36,321 nt of DNA from Candidatus Staskawiczbacteria bacterium (GTDB lineage: Bacteria; Patescibacteriota; Minisyncoccia; Minisyncoccales; Staskawiczbacteraceae), in NCBI GenBank assembly GCA_903923535.1, contig CAIXXY010000008.1, positions 1 to 36,321 on the forward strand, in the 5' to 3' direction. Both the position numbers and the translations under genes were made by a program. Each line of letters starts with the position of its first letter. The first letter of the stretch is position 1. Below, piece after piece: positions 6,891 through 13,680 of this stretch. A model generated the notes under the pieces. That model was not told where the DNA came from, searched no databases, and worked only from the letters and a program-made list of their open reading frames with translations.

Positions 6891-7068
6891 AAATATCTAA
6901 TTAACCTAATTATACTAATTAACCTAATTAAATAAAAATGTCTAAATCATAATGCCTAAAAAATGTTTTATAAATTAGACATTAGAAATTGATATTTGAT
7001 TAGAATAAGAACCCTACGGGGAATCCGCCTATGGTCGTCAAATAGAAATTAGAATAATTAGAATAATT
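6891..7068. repeat. AT-rich ATTAG-type repeat tract
   Basis: A second copy of the tract seen at 4874-5025: TAATTAACCTAATTA units at one end, TTAGACATTAGAAATTGATA in the middle, AGAATAATTAGAATAATT at the other. A short GC-richer interruption lies at ~7010-7040. No gene is visible. Confidence 0.55.
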
Positions 7069-7443
7069 TTATAATAGCTTTCCTTGGCGCAAAATTTTCG
7101 CAACTGCCGCTGCTCTCGCTTCGCCTGCTTTTGTAAGAATAAAATAATTTTTCGGATCTCCAAGTATCAGTTTTTCATTGCGGAGCGCCCTCAAAGGCCT
7201 GTCTAATTTGCGGGAATCCGGCCAAATGGGATATCTTGTGAATCTTAATGTTTCAGGAAACAAAGTAAAACATTCTTTAACTAAACGCTCAAAACTGCAT
7301 TGCTCATTATTTGAAACAATTGAATGTATGCAATATAAAATCAGATCGTTTACTGTCCCGATTTTATCGTGGATCCGCGACTTTGTCGGGAAAAAATTTG
7401 AATTTTTATTAATTTTATTCTTAATCATTTTTAGTGCAGACAT
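7069..7443 (-). CDS. Winged-helix-like hypothetical protein
   Basis: A 124-aa soluble protein. The segment FERLVKECFTLFPETLRFTRYPIWPDSRKLDRPLRALRNEKLILGD (~50-98) looks like a winged-helix DNA-binding domain with the recognition helix around DSRKLDRPLRALR, followed by FILTKAGEARAA (wing and last helix). I recall similar small proteins in archaeal and CPR accessory regions. It may regulate the neighbouring genes. The preceding 5' region carries an extended -10 promoter. Confidence 0.6.
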   Translation of the reverse strand: MSALKMIKNKINKNSNFFPTKSRIHDKIGTVNDLILYCIHSIVSNNEQCSFERLVKECFTLFPETLRFTRYPIWPDSRKLDRPLRALRNEKLILGDPKNYFILTKAGEARAAAVAKILRQGKLL

Positions 7444-7501
7444 CGTCGGTCTAGAACCTGGATTCCTAAGGGCAAATCTGACCTTTTGACGAATCCCAGT
7501 T

Positions 7502-7516
7502 CGAGGCCTCTCGGTC
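7502..7516. other. Candidate left attachment site
   Basis: CGAGGCCTCTCGGTC here and CGAGGGCTCTCGGTC at 26722-26736 are direct repeats with one mismatch. They are GC-rich in AT-rich surroundings and bracket nearly the whole accessory region that carries the serine integrase. Part of it (CGAGGCCTC) is near-palindromic, as serine-integrase sites often are. Confidence 0.4.
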
Positions 7517-7532
7517 TTATGTTTATTAGCTG

Positions 7533-7541
7533 ATTATAGCA
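7533..7541 (-). promoter_or_regulatory. Extended -10 promoter of the winged-helix gene
   Basis: On the minus strand TGCTATAAT (7533-7541) is a consensus extended -10. The -35 is poor. RNA would start near 7526, leaving a leader of ~80 nt with a GAGGCCTC hairpin. Confidence 0.5.
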
Positions 7542-7677
7542 AATTTAGACAAAATTGGAAGGATTTGGCGTGTCTCGCTTATTGTGATTTTGTTCTGCAA
7601 ATAAGACAAATAATACACAAAAGGGTGTATTATTTCTGTGTCTTATTTAGATATTTTGTCGCACAATAAAATTGCCC

Positions 7678-8928
7678 TTAGGAATCGTCTCTTTGGCTAT
7701 TTTCAACCTCTGGCGGTACTAATCTCCACTTCCCTCTTCTGGCAGGAATGAGTTTCTCAATAACAATATGGTTAGCCTCCTCTGAGCTTAGATGTATTGA
7801 CGGATCAGTTACTTTGGCATTTTCTTTAAACTGACGTATATGCTCCATCAACTTTTCTTGTATTTCGGGGTTAACACTTATTGCATTACTATTTGCCTCG
7901 TTTCGCCAGCTTTTACCAGAATGCTTGTCCCATAACCTGGTCACAAGAAAATTAGAATCTAAGGGTGGCCTCGGAGCAAATCTCATTACTCCTTGTATCG
8001 TAACTTCGTCTGGCAATTTTGAATAATAATCGTTAAGTTTCTTAAAATCCTTTTTAAGATCGTAAGCGTTTATAAAACTTTGGTCGCTTTCAATAAATAG
8101 TGGTGCGACTTTTGCGTGTAGTTTATCCCCGGAAACAAAAACCATACAAAAAGGTAAATAATAAAGATATGCCATGTCTATCTTATTGCTTGGTCTTTCC
8201 TTAGAAATAAGGTTAGCGGCCACCGCAATATTAAAAAACAAATCTACACTAAAAACATGAGCTGAGTATGGTGCAAAATCTTTGAATAAACGCCTTCCTT
8301 GAATTTCCCAGCGCTTAATAATCTTTTCTTGTTGAAGCACCGGAACTGCTAAAATATCAAGTGCAGATCTTAATACAGCTTCTTTTTTATCTTCGTCTAG
8401 CAAGATATTATTTACTATCTGTTTCACGGCAGAAAGCGATTTTGGCCTGACTGCTAGTTCAAATAACTTATAATCTTTTAAGACTGAACTTAACAAATTT
8501 AAACGCCAAAGCTTAGCAGTTTGCCTCTCTAGGTCTAAAAATTCTTTGTGTTGCCACCTCTTAAAAGATTCCTCTTCGGGCGAAGATTTATAAAATATCC
8601 CTTTTTGATCTGCGGTGGCAACGGGAATACCGCCACTTATTATCATTTGCCTGTGTTTCATAGGAACGCTTTCACCCAATAATTCTCCTGCTATAAGATG
8701 TCTGTGATACACATTTGGTCTAGCTCCTAATATTGGCACCTTCTCTGCAATATTGCCCACAACTTGTTCTGGTGTCCGCCCATCTTTAATATTCTTTTCC
8801 AAATCAGCTAAGGTTTCTACAAAAAATATAGGAGTGATGTTTGTAATGAAAAAATTTTCAAGCCAACAGGATTCTTCAACATTAAGGCATTGCAAGGCAG
8901 ATTTATCAAAAATTAATATTGGACCCAT
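7678..8928 (-). CDS. PIN-like domain protein
   Basis: A 416-aa protein. The N-terminus (ILIFDKSALQ, Asp8) matches the first PIN acidic strand, FVETLADLEK supplies Glu38, and IDMAYLYYLPFCMVFVSGD supplies Asp251 and Asp268 in the strand-acid pattern that ends PIN folds. The long insertion between them (~50-240) is helical. This suggests a metal-dependent RNase or DNase, inferred from motif order only. It overlaps the upstream zinc-ribbon gene by 23 bp, so the two are translated together and probably act as a pair. The setting suggests defence or a toxin-like role; substrate unknown. Confidence 0.6.
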   Translation of the reverse strand: MGPILIFDKSALQCLNVEESCWLENFFITNITPIFFVETLADLEKNIKDGRTPEQVVGNIAEKVPILGARPNVYHRHLIAGELLGESVPMKHRQMIISGGIPVATADQKGIFYKSSPEEESFKRWQHKEFLDLERQTAKLWRLNLLSSVLKDYKLFELAVRPKSLSAVKQIVNNILLDEDKKEAVLRSALDILAVPVLQQEKIIKRWEIQGRRLFKDFAPYSAHVFSVDLFFNIAVAANLISKERPSNKIDMAYLYYLPFCMVFVSGDKLHAKVAPLFIESDQSFINAYDLKKDFKKLNDYYSKLPDEVTIQGVMRFAPRPPLDSNFLVTRLWDKHSGKSWRNEANSNAISVNPEIQEKLMEHIRQFKENAKVTDPSIHLSSEEANHIVIEKLIPARRGKWRLVPPEVENSQRDDS

Positions 8929-10009
8929 TTTTTTCTTTTAACTTTAACAAATCTTCGTCATTTTCGTATCCCCTTAGCCGACCAGATAAGATTCCTAACT
9001 TGTAGTATACTCCGTCGCTCATCAGTCGCCAATTAGTTTTTTCAAGATTTGTTTTAAAAATCTTTTTAAGGTTATGGATACTGTCGTACTCTACCCTATC
9101 TGGTTTACTATCCTGAGCTGTAAAATTAATTATTATGTCCCTGGCAATCTCCGGCTTTGAAAATTCAAGTTTCATATATCCCTCTTTCTCTATCGCCTGA
9201 TTTAAAATTTTTGTTAGCTCTGCAATATTTAATTTTTTAATATCAGCTATCTTTTTCTTTACTTCCTCTTTTTTACCAAACTCTTTCATCATTTCTTCAA
9301 AATGTTTTATCCTGGCCATTCCTTCAACATATTTTTCGCCCTCTTCATTAGAGAGGCAAAATTCCTTGCGGTCTTTCGCGAAATTAGGATCTGGTTTTTC
9401 GGGCTCTAATTTTTTATCAAAATCCCAGACATCTTCTTTTTTATGTCCGCAGCTTTGACACAAATAAACAGTGGTTATTATGGTGCCATTTTTTGTAGCA
9501 CTTTCTTTAATTGATTCGCCTTTACATTTTTCGCACTTAACTTTCAGCTTCCATTCTCTGCCGTCTTCCCATATACCTTTTCTTTTTTGGCACATCGGAC
9601 ACTCAAACATAAATACCACTTCGTCTTCTTTTTTATCCCAATCCATTAAAAAGTGCTTATCCATTACTGTCATAATAGAACTGCAATTGCTACAAAAAAT
9701 ATTCTTAGGCTCTTGAGCATTATCTAGTTTTGCATCTTTTTGCCGGTCGAGGTTCATCCACTCAGCTATGGTTCTATTTTTATCGGCATAGCGCTGACCT
9801 TTTATAACATAAAGCATCGTGGGGGCTACTATAGTAACTTTTAATTGATTTTTCAGCTTGGCAGTTTTATTTTCTTTATCATCGTCTTTCATTTCACCCC
9901 AATCCTTTGATACTCCGGACTTTACCCAATAACGGCACTCCTCAACCGTGCCACGATCATAGCGCTCAATATAATACGACTCGTCTTTTAGATATTTATA
10001 GTTTTCCAT
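8906..10009 (-). CDS. Zinc-ribbon protein paired with the PIN-like gene
   Basis: 367 aa from the ATG at 10007-10009. Four CxxC pairs (Cys 106/109, 137/140, 159/162, 184/187) make two zinc ribbons in the middle. The N-terminal ~100 aa are mixed alpha/beta and the C-terminal half is Lys/Glu-rich helix. It may bind nucleic acid and guide the PIN-like partner; that is inference. The frame opens 14 codons earlier at a TTG, but that TTG is the first triplet of a TTGACA -35 box with GATATT 17 bp on, so the ATG is preferred. The messenger would have almost no leader. Confidence 0.6.
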   Translation of the reverse strand: MENYKYLKDESYYIERYDRGTVEECRYWVKSGVSKDWGEMKDDDKENKTAKLKNQLKVTIVAPTMLYVIKGQRYADKNRTIAEWMNLDRQKDAKLDNAQEPKNIFCSNCSSIMTVMDKHFLMDWDKKEDEVVFMFECPMCQKRKGIWEDGREWKLKVKCEKCKGESIKESATKNGTIITTVYLCQSCGHKKEDVWDFDKKLEPEKPDPNFAKDRKEFCLSNEEGEKYVEGMARIKHFEEMMKEFGKKEEVKKKIADIKKLNIAELTKILNQAIEKEGYMKLEFSKPEIARDIIINFTAQDSKPDRVEYDSIHNLKKIFKTNLEKTNWRLMSDGVYYKLGILSGRLRGYENDEDLLKLKEKNGSNINF

Positions 10010-10021
10010 AATAATTAGCTT

Positions 10022-10051
10022 TAATATCTCGCTAAATTCGGCTCTTGTCAA
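10022..10051 (-). promoter_or_regulatory. Promoter of the zinc-ribbon/PIN pair
   Basis: On the minus strand TTGACA (10046-10051), 17-bp spacer, GATATT. It is divergent from the promoter at 10086-10115, about 35 bp away. Confidence 0.5.
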
Positions 10052-10085
10052 ACTCTAACACGGTTAAAAATCAAACTCAAAAGTC

Positions 10086-10115
10086 TTGACAAGGGGCCAT
10101 TAAGAGGAATATAAT
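10086..10115 (+). promoter_or_regulatory. Promoter of the structured RNA, TTGACA-18-TATAAT
   Basis: Both hexamers are consensus (10086-10091 and 10110-10115) with an 18-bp spacer. The expected start is near 10122. Confidence 0.75.
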
Positions 10116-10121
10116 TAGAGT

Positions 10122-10470
10122 AGAATAAGTTATTTAAAAATTGAAAAAGATCAGGTCAAATGTTTATTTGCAAATGTTCTTGCGCTCTTCCGCAAGTAAA
10201 AATGGAAGTAAAAAAACATTGCAAATGACTATTGGACATCTTTATCGTCAAACTAAAACTTTATTTTGTAGATATCTCGCTATCTTCTGCGAGTAAAGAA
10301 ATGGAAGTCAAAGCTATCGTAAATAAAATTTTAGTTTTTCTGAGAGTAATTTTCACTCTCGGGGGAACTAAATATTCTTTACCTTTAGCTTACTAGAATA
10401 GCTGTAATTAAAAAAGACTATTTAGTGTCATAAGATTAATTCTTGTGCCCCTGAATGGTCTTTTTTGTTT
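10122..10470 (+). ncRNA. ~345-nt structured RNA with two tandem pseudoknot hairpins
   Basis: This unit has its own consensus promoter and terminator and no convincing ORF. Hairpin A (10166-10226) has an outer stem ATTTGCAAATGTT/AACATTGCAAAT and an inner stem CTTGCG/CGCAAG. Hairpin B (10250-10337) has an outer stem of 9+7 bp (AAACTAAAA/TTTTAGTTT, TTTATTT/AAATAAA) and an inner stem CTCGC/GCGAG. In both, the inner loop carries CTTC and is followed by an A-rich linker and AATGGAAGT, so loop CUUC(C/U) can pair with GGAAG as a pseudoknot. A third hairpin lies at 10340-10362. It does not match tmRNA, RNase P, 6S or a riboswitch that I know. It precedes the ParB-methyltransferase/terminase genes. Confidence 0.6.
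10410..10466 (+). terminator. Terminator of the structured RNA
   Basis: A 16-bp stem (10410-10425/10451-10466, two wobbles) ends in six T on the plus strand. An inner AAGATTAATTCTT hairpin occupies the loop. Confidence 0.75.
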
Positions 10471-10520
10471 TTAAAAGCGACTGGCTTATCCAGCGGTAGT
10501 TAATAATATTAAAAACAAAA
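10462..10520 (+). repeat. Hairpin just before the ParB-methyltransferase ATG
   Basis: TTTTGTTTTTAA (10462-10473) and TTAAAAACAAAA (10509-10520) are exact complements enclosing a CTGG-CTTAT-CCAG hairpin. The right arm ends two bases before the ATG, and no Shine-Dalgarno is visible, so initiation could be restricted or leader-independent. Confidence 0.5.
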
Positions 10521-10522
10521 AA

Positions 10523-11863
10523 ATGAATAAAAAAACACAAAGTAAACTTAAAGTAGAATACGTTTCGATAACCGAACTCCATGTATCAGAATACAACCCC
10601 CGCAAATGGAGCAAGGAAGCAGCTATTCAATTAAAGGAAAGTATTAAGAAATATGGGATTGTTGATCCCCTCTTAGTTAACTCAGCTACCAACAGAAAAG
10701 GAATTGTCATTGGCGGACATTTTAGGTTGTCGGTTATCAAAGAGCTGGGATACAAAGAAGTACCCGTCGTCTACTTAAATATTCCAGACCTAGAAAAAGA
10801 AAAAGAACTAAATATCCGGCTCAATAAAAATACTGGAGAATTTGACTGGGCCTTGCTGGCAAAACTGGACGAAGCATTTTTATCGCAAGTCGGATTTTTA
10901 TCTGAAGAGTTGGATGACATTTTCCAAATCGAAGATACCCCGGAGCAATTTGATTTGGAAAAAGAGCTTAGAAAGTTGGACATTACCAAGATTGAAATAC
11001 AGAAAGGAGATGTTTACGACTTAAATGGCAGCCACCTAATGTGCGGTGACTCCACAATCGCAGAAAATGTAAAAAAACTTATGGGCGATGAAAGGGCTAG
11101 TATGTGTTTTACCGATCCGCCGTATATTTTAGACTACCTGCATGGAAAGAAGAAAAATGGTAAAGCCATCACCGGTTTTGGAGCCAAAAGGGACCGACGA
11201 TATTTAGAGACCGATTCCCTACCGGATAATTTCACTGAGCTTTGGATGAAAAACATAAAAGATGTTGCCAAAGAAGATTTTCATATAATCGTTTATGAAA
11301 ACTGGAAGAATATCAGGACTATTTGGAATGAAATGGAAAAATATTGGAAAGTGAAAAATATGATAGTCTGGCACTTGCCAAACCGAGTACAGGGATTTGC
11401 CGCCAAGTATAAGTTCTTTAACAAGCATGATATTGCCATGGTCGGACAATCCGGGGACCCAGTTACAAACGACGAGCCAGAGTCAGAACTGCTTCAAAAC
11501 GATTATGAAACTGCTCTCTACGCCATTTCTGGCAAACCGCATTGGGAGGGATACGAGAAAGGCAAAAAGATTTGCCCGACAGATTTCTTAGAGTTTAAAG
11601 CAGCCGATGAAAAATCCAGCGGACAAGGCATCATATTCGGCACAAAGCCCATAGAAATCCTAATCCCCTACATTAAAGTTTTGACTAAACGAGACGATCT
11701 TATAGTAGAACCGTTTGGTGGATCGGGCTCCACCTTAATCGCTGCAATAAAAATGAAAAGGAGGTGCTACCTCATGGAAAAGTCGCCAGTATATGCGGAG
11801 GTCATTAAAAATCGATGGGAAAAATTAACAGGGCTAAAAGCTCAAAAAATATATGGAAACTAA
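10523..11863 (+). CDS. ParB-like domain fused to an N6/N4 DNA methyltransferase
   Basis: 446 aa. Residues ~12-95 are a ParB/sulfiredoxin-like domain (ISITELHVSEYNPRK-type start, GGHFRLSVIKELGY at 64-77). Residues ~155-446 are an adenine or cytosine-N4 DNA methyltransferase of the beta order: motif IV DPPY (198-201) precedes motif I EPFGGSGS (396-403). Such ParB-methyltransferase fusions are common in phages and integrated elements, where they modify phage DNA. The stop overlaps the next gene by 11 bp, so it is translationally coupled to the small terminase gene. Confidence 0.9.
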   Translation: MNKKTQSKLKVEYVSITELHVSEYNPRKWSKEAAIQLKESIKKYGIVDPLLVNSATNRKGIVIGGHFRLSVIKELGYKEVPVVYLNIPDLEKEKELNIRLNKNTGEFDWALLAKLDEAFLSQVGFLSEELDDIFQIEDTPEQFDLEKELRKLDITKIEIQKGDVYDLNGSHLMCGDSTIAENVKKLMGDERASMCFTDPPYILDYLHGKKKNGKAITGFGAKRDRRYLETDSLPDNFTELWMKNIKDVAKEDFHIIVYENWKNIRTIWNEMEKYWKVKNMIVWHLPNRVQGFAAKYKFFNKHDIAMVGQSGDPVTNDEPESELLQNDYETALYAISGKPHWEGYEKGKKICPTDFLEFKAADEKSSGQGIIFGTKPIEILIPYIKVLTKRDDLIVEPFGGSGSTLIAAIKMKRRCYLMEKSPVYAEVIKNRWEKLTGLKAQKIYGN

Positions 11864-12225
11864 TACTTCTTATAATCAAACCGTACAGCAAAGACAGGGG
11901 AAAAATAAAAAGTCTTTGCTCAACACATTAAAGGAAATGCCCATCATTGAAGTTGCAGTAAAAAGGGTTGGCATCAGCAGAGATACATATTACCGCTGGA
12001 GGCAGGATGACCAAGAATTCTTTCAGCAAAGCGAAGATGCTATATTGCAGGGCATTGAGTTTATCAATGACATGAGCGAATCACAGCTCATCACGTTGAT
12101 TAGAGAAAAAAAAGATGCCGGCGATTGCTTTGTGGTTGAAACACAATAATTTGAGATATATGAAAAATGGCCGGAATGAAAAGGAAGACCCTGGCCCAAA
12201 TACAATTATCTTAACAGATGACTAA
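11853..12225 (+). pseudogene. Small terminase subunit-like protein, frameshifted at an A8 run
   Basis: The N-terminal part has a helix-turn-helix (EVAVKRVGISRDTYYRWRQD) followed by a helical segment, the pattern of phage small terminases. The frame as given stops at 12147-12149 after GDCFVVETQ. One base after the run of eight A (12106-12113) the plus-one frame continues as MPAIALWLKHNNLRYMKNG and stops at 12223-12225. That is what the family normally looks like after LIREK (a xAIxxWLKHN segment), and the stop then overlaps the ATG of the large terminase. Seven A instead of eight would give one 123-aa protein. A sequencing error, a real mutation or slippage are all possible. Confidence 0.7.
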
Positions 12226-13612
12226 TATGAAAAACTACAAAAAAGAAATCACTTTTAACGAAATCTGTAACTTTACAGAAAAACAAAAAGAAGCCTGCAT
12301 AGCAGTTAGAAAATATAAATTTGTGTTATTCGGAGGCGCGATGGGTGGCGGAAAATCATATTTTCTAAGATGGCAATTAATACGTCTCCTTTTGGAATTT
12401 AATGCCAAAGAAATTAAGCATGTGACTGTTGGCTTGTTTTGCGAGGACTACCCTTCTCTTGATGACAGGCATCTTTCAAAAGTAAAGTTTGAATTCCCAT
12501 GTTGGCTTGGAAATTATAACTCAAGCGAACGTAATTTTGTTTTGAGAGAAAAATGGGGCGGAGGCATACTTGCTTTCAGAAACCTTGATGATGTTTCCAA
12601 GTATCAATCCTCAGAGTTTGCTGCCATTGCGGTTGATGAGCTCACAAGGAACAAGGAAGAAATATTTATTACCCTACGCACGCGACTCCGCTGGCCGAAA
12701 ATAGAGGGCACTCGGTTTATAGCCGCCAGTAACCCCGGAGGCATTGGACACGAATGGGTCAAAAAATTATGGATTGATAAAGTATGCTATCCAAACGAAA
12801 AACAAGCAGATCAGTTTGTTTATATCCCGGCACTACTCAAAGACAATCCACATATTGACCCTTCCTATATAGAGCAGATAGAAAGCATACCTGATGAAAA
12901 AAAACGAAATGCCTATTTAAACGGTAATTGGGACATTTTTGAAGGCCAGTATTTTAGCGAGTGGGACAGAGAAAAGCACGTGATTAAACCATTCAAAATT
13001 CCTGATTCTTGGTTTTGCTTTAGGTCTATTGATGTAAGCGGAAGATCCGGCATCACTTCCTGCCATTGGTATGCATTAGATCATAGCGGTAATGTTTGGG
13101 TGTACAGAGAACATTACGCAACGGGTTTAGATTCTGACCAGCATGCCGAAAGGATAAAGGAATTAAGCGAGAATGAAGAATATAGATATACTGTATACGA
13201 TAATTCTGCAGATGCTAAACTCGGCTTGCCAGAGACTACATCCGAGATATACCTTCGCCATGGAGTTAATCTAGATGTGCCATCAAGCAAAAAAAGGGTA
13301 ATGGGCTGGGACGTTGTTCACCAGTACATGCGTTGCGATGAAAACAACGAACCGAAGTTGAAAATTTTTGAAAACTGTCCGAATATGATCCGAGCCATAC
13401 CAATGCTTATTCATGACGAAAATAACAAAGATGACGTTGATCCAAGGGGAGAATGTCACGCAGCCGATGATTTGCGTTACTTTTTGCAGACCCTAAGGGA
13501 ACAAAAATCGCCGAGGCCGTTAACTCCGGTGCAAAAAAGACTTTTAGAAATAAGAGAATCTGCGGGCTATGAAAATCCTTACGACGGACTGTTCCAAGAT
13601 GAAACAGAGTAG
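12218..13612 (+). CDS. Phage terminase large subunit
   Basis: DNA-packaging motor and nuclease, 464 aa. ATPase: Walker A GGAMGGGKS (39-47), Walker B AAIAVDE (135-141), coupling motif AASNPGG (169-175). RNase H-like nuclease: Asp272 in SIDVSG, Asp328 in VYDNSA, and Asp417/418 in HAADDLRYFL. All expected motifs are present, so it could be active. The ATG overlaps the stop of the restored small-terminase frame. No portal, protease or capsid gene follows; transcription ends at a strong terminator 15 bp on. Confidence 0.93.
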   Translation: MTNMKNYKKEITFNEICNFTEKQKEACIAVRKYKFVLFGGAMGGGKSYFLRWQLIRLLLEFNAKEIKHVTVGLFCEDYPSLDDRHLSKVKFEFPCWLGNYNSSERNFVLREKWGGGILAFRNLDDVSKYQSSEFAAIAVDELTRNKEEIFITLRTRLRWPKIEGTRFIAASNPGGIGHEWVKKLWIDKVCYPNEKQADQFVYIPALLKDNPHIDPSYIEQIESIPDEKKRNAYLNGNWDIFEGQYFSEWDREKHVIKPFKIPDSWFCFRSIDVSGRSGITSCHWYALDHSGNVWVYREHYATGLDSDQHAERIKELSENEEYRYTVYDNSADAKLGLPETTSEIYLRHGVNLDVPSSKKRVMGWDVVHQYMRCDENNEPKLKIFENCPNMIRAIPMLIHDENNKDDVDPRGECHAADDLRYFLQTLREQKSPRPLTPVQKRLLEIRESAGYENPYDGLFQDETE

Positions 13613-13626
13613 AAAGTCTAACCCAT

Positions 13627-13659
13627 AAACTAAAAAGCCCAAGTTGGGCTTTTTAGTTT
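13627..13659. terminator. Bidirectional terminator
   Basis: A perfect 33-bp palindrome with 16-bp arms: A-rich flank, AAGCCCAA/TTGGGCTT core, T-rich flank. It separates the plus-strand terminase module from the minus-strand secreted-protease gene. Confidence 0.85.
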
Positions 13660-13680
13660 ACTATTTTTAAATATAGTATT

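Larger units (their letters stand above)
7461..7686. repeat. 226-bp region bounded by 15-bp inverted repeats
   Basis: GATTCCTAAGGGCAA (7461-7475) and its exact complement (7672-7686) face each other. Inside are a promoter, the left att-like repeat (7502-7516) and a two-tier hairpin at 7599-7648 (arms AATAATACAC/GTGTATTATT and AAATAAGACA/TGTCTTATTT). The right arm overlaps the last codons of the PIN-like gene. No target duplication is evident. It could be a MITE-like element or a recombination site; no protein is encoded. Confidence 0.5.

Noticed and set aside
10049-10051. TTG start for the zinc-ribbon gene
   Set aside because: The TTG is the first triplet of a TTGACA -35 with a -10 at 17 bp; the ATG 42 bases on is a better start.
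10166-10337. Tandem preQ1-I-type riboswitches
   Set aside because: The hairpin plus A-rich linker pseudoknot looks similar, but the conserved C-rich loop and the tail CUA of preQ1-I are missing, and the helices are far longer.
10301-10396. A 31-codon ORF (MEVKAIVNK...) within the structured RNA
   Set aside because: Its ATG lies in the conserved pseudoknot strand, no ribosome site precedes it, and the matching ATG in the first hairpin opens only an eight-codon frame. The sequence is better explained by RNA structure.
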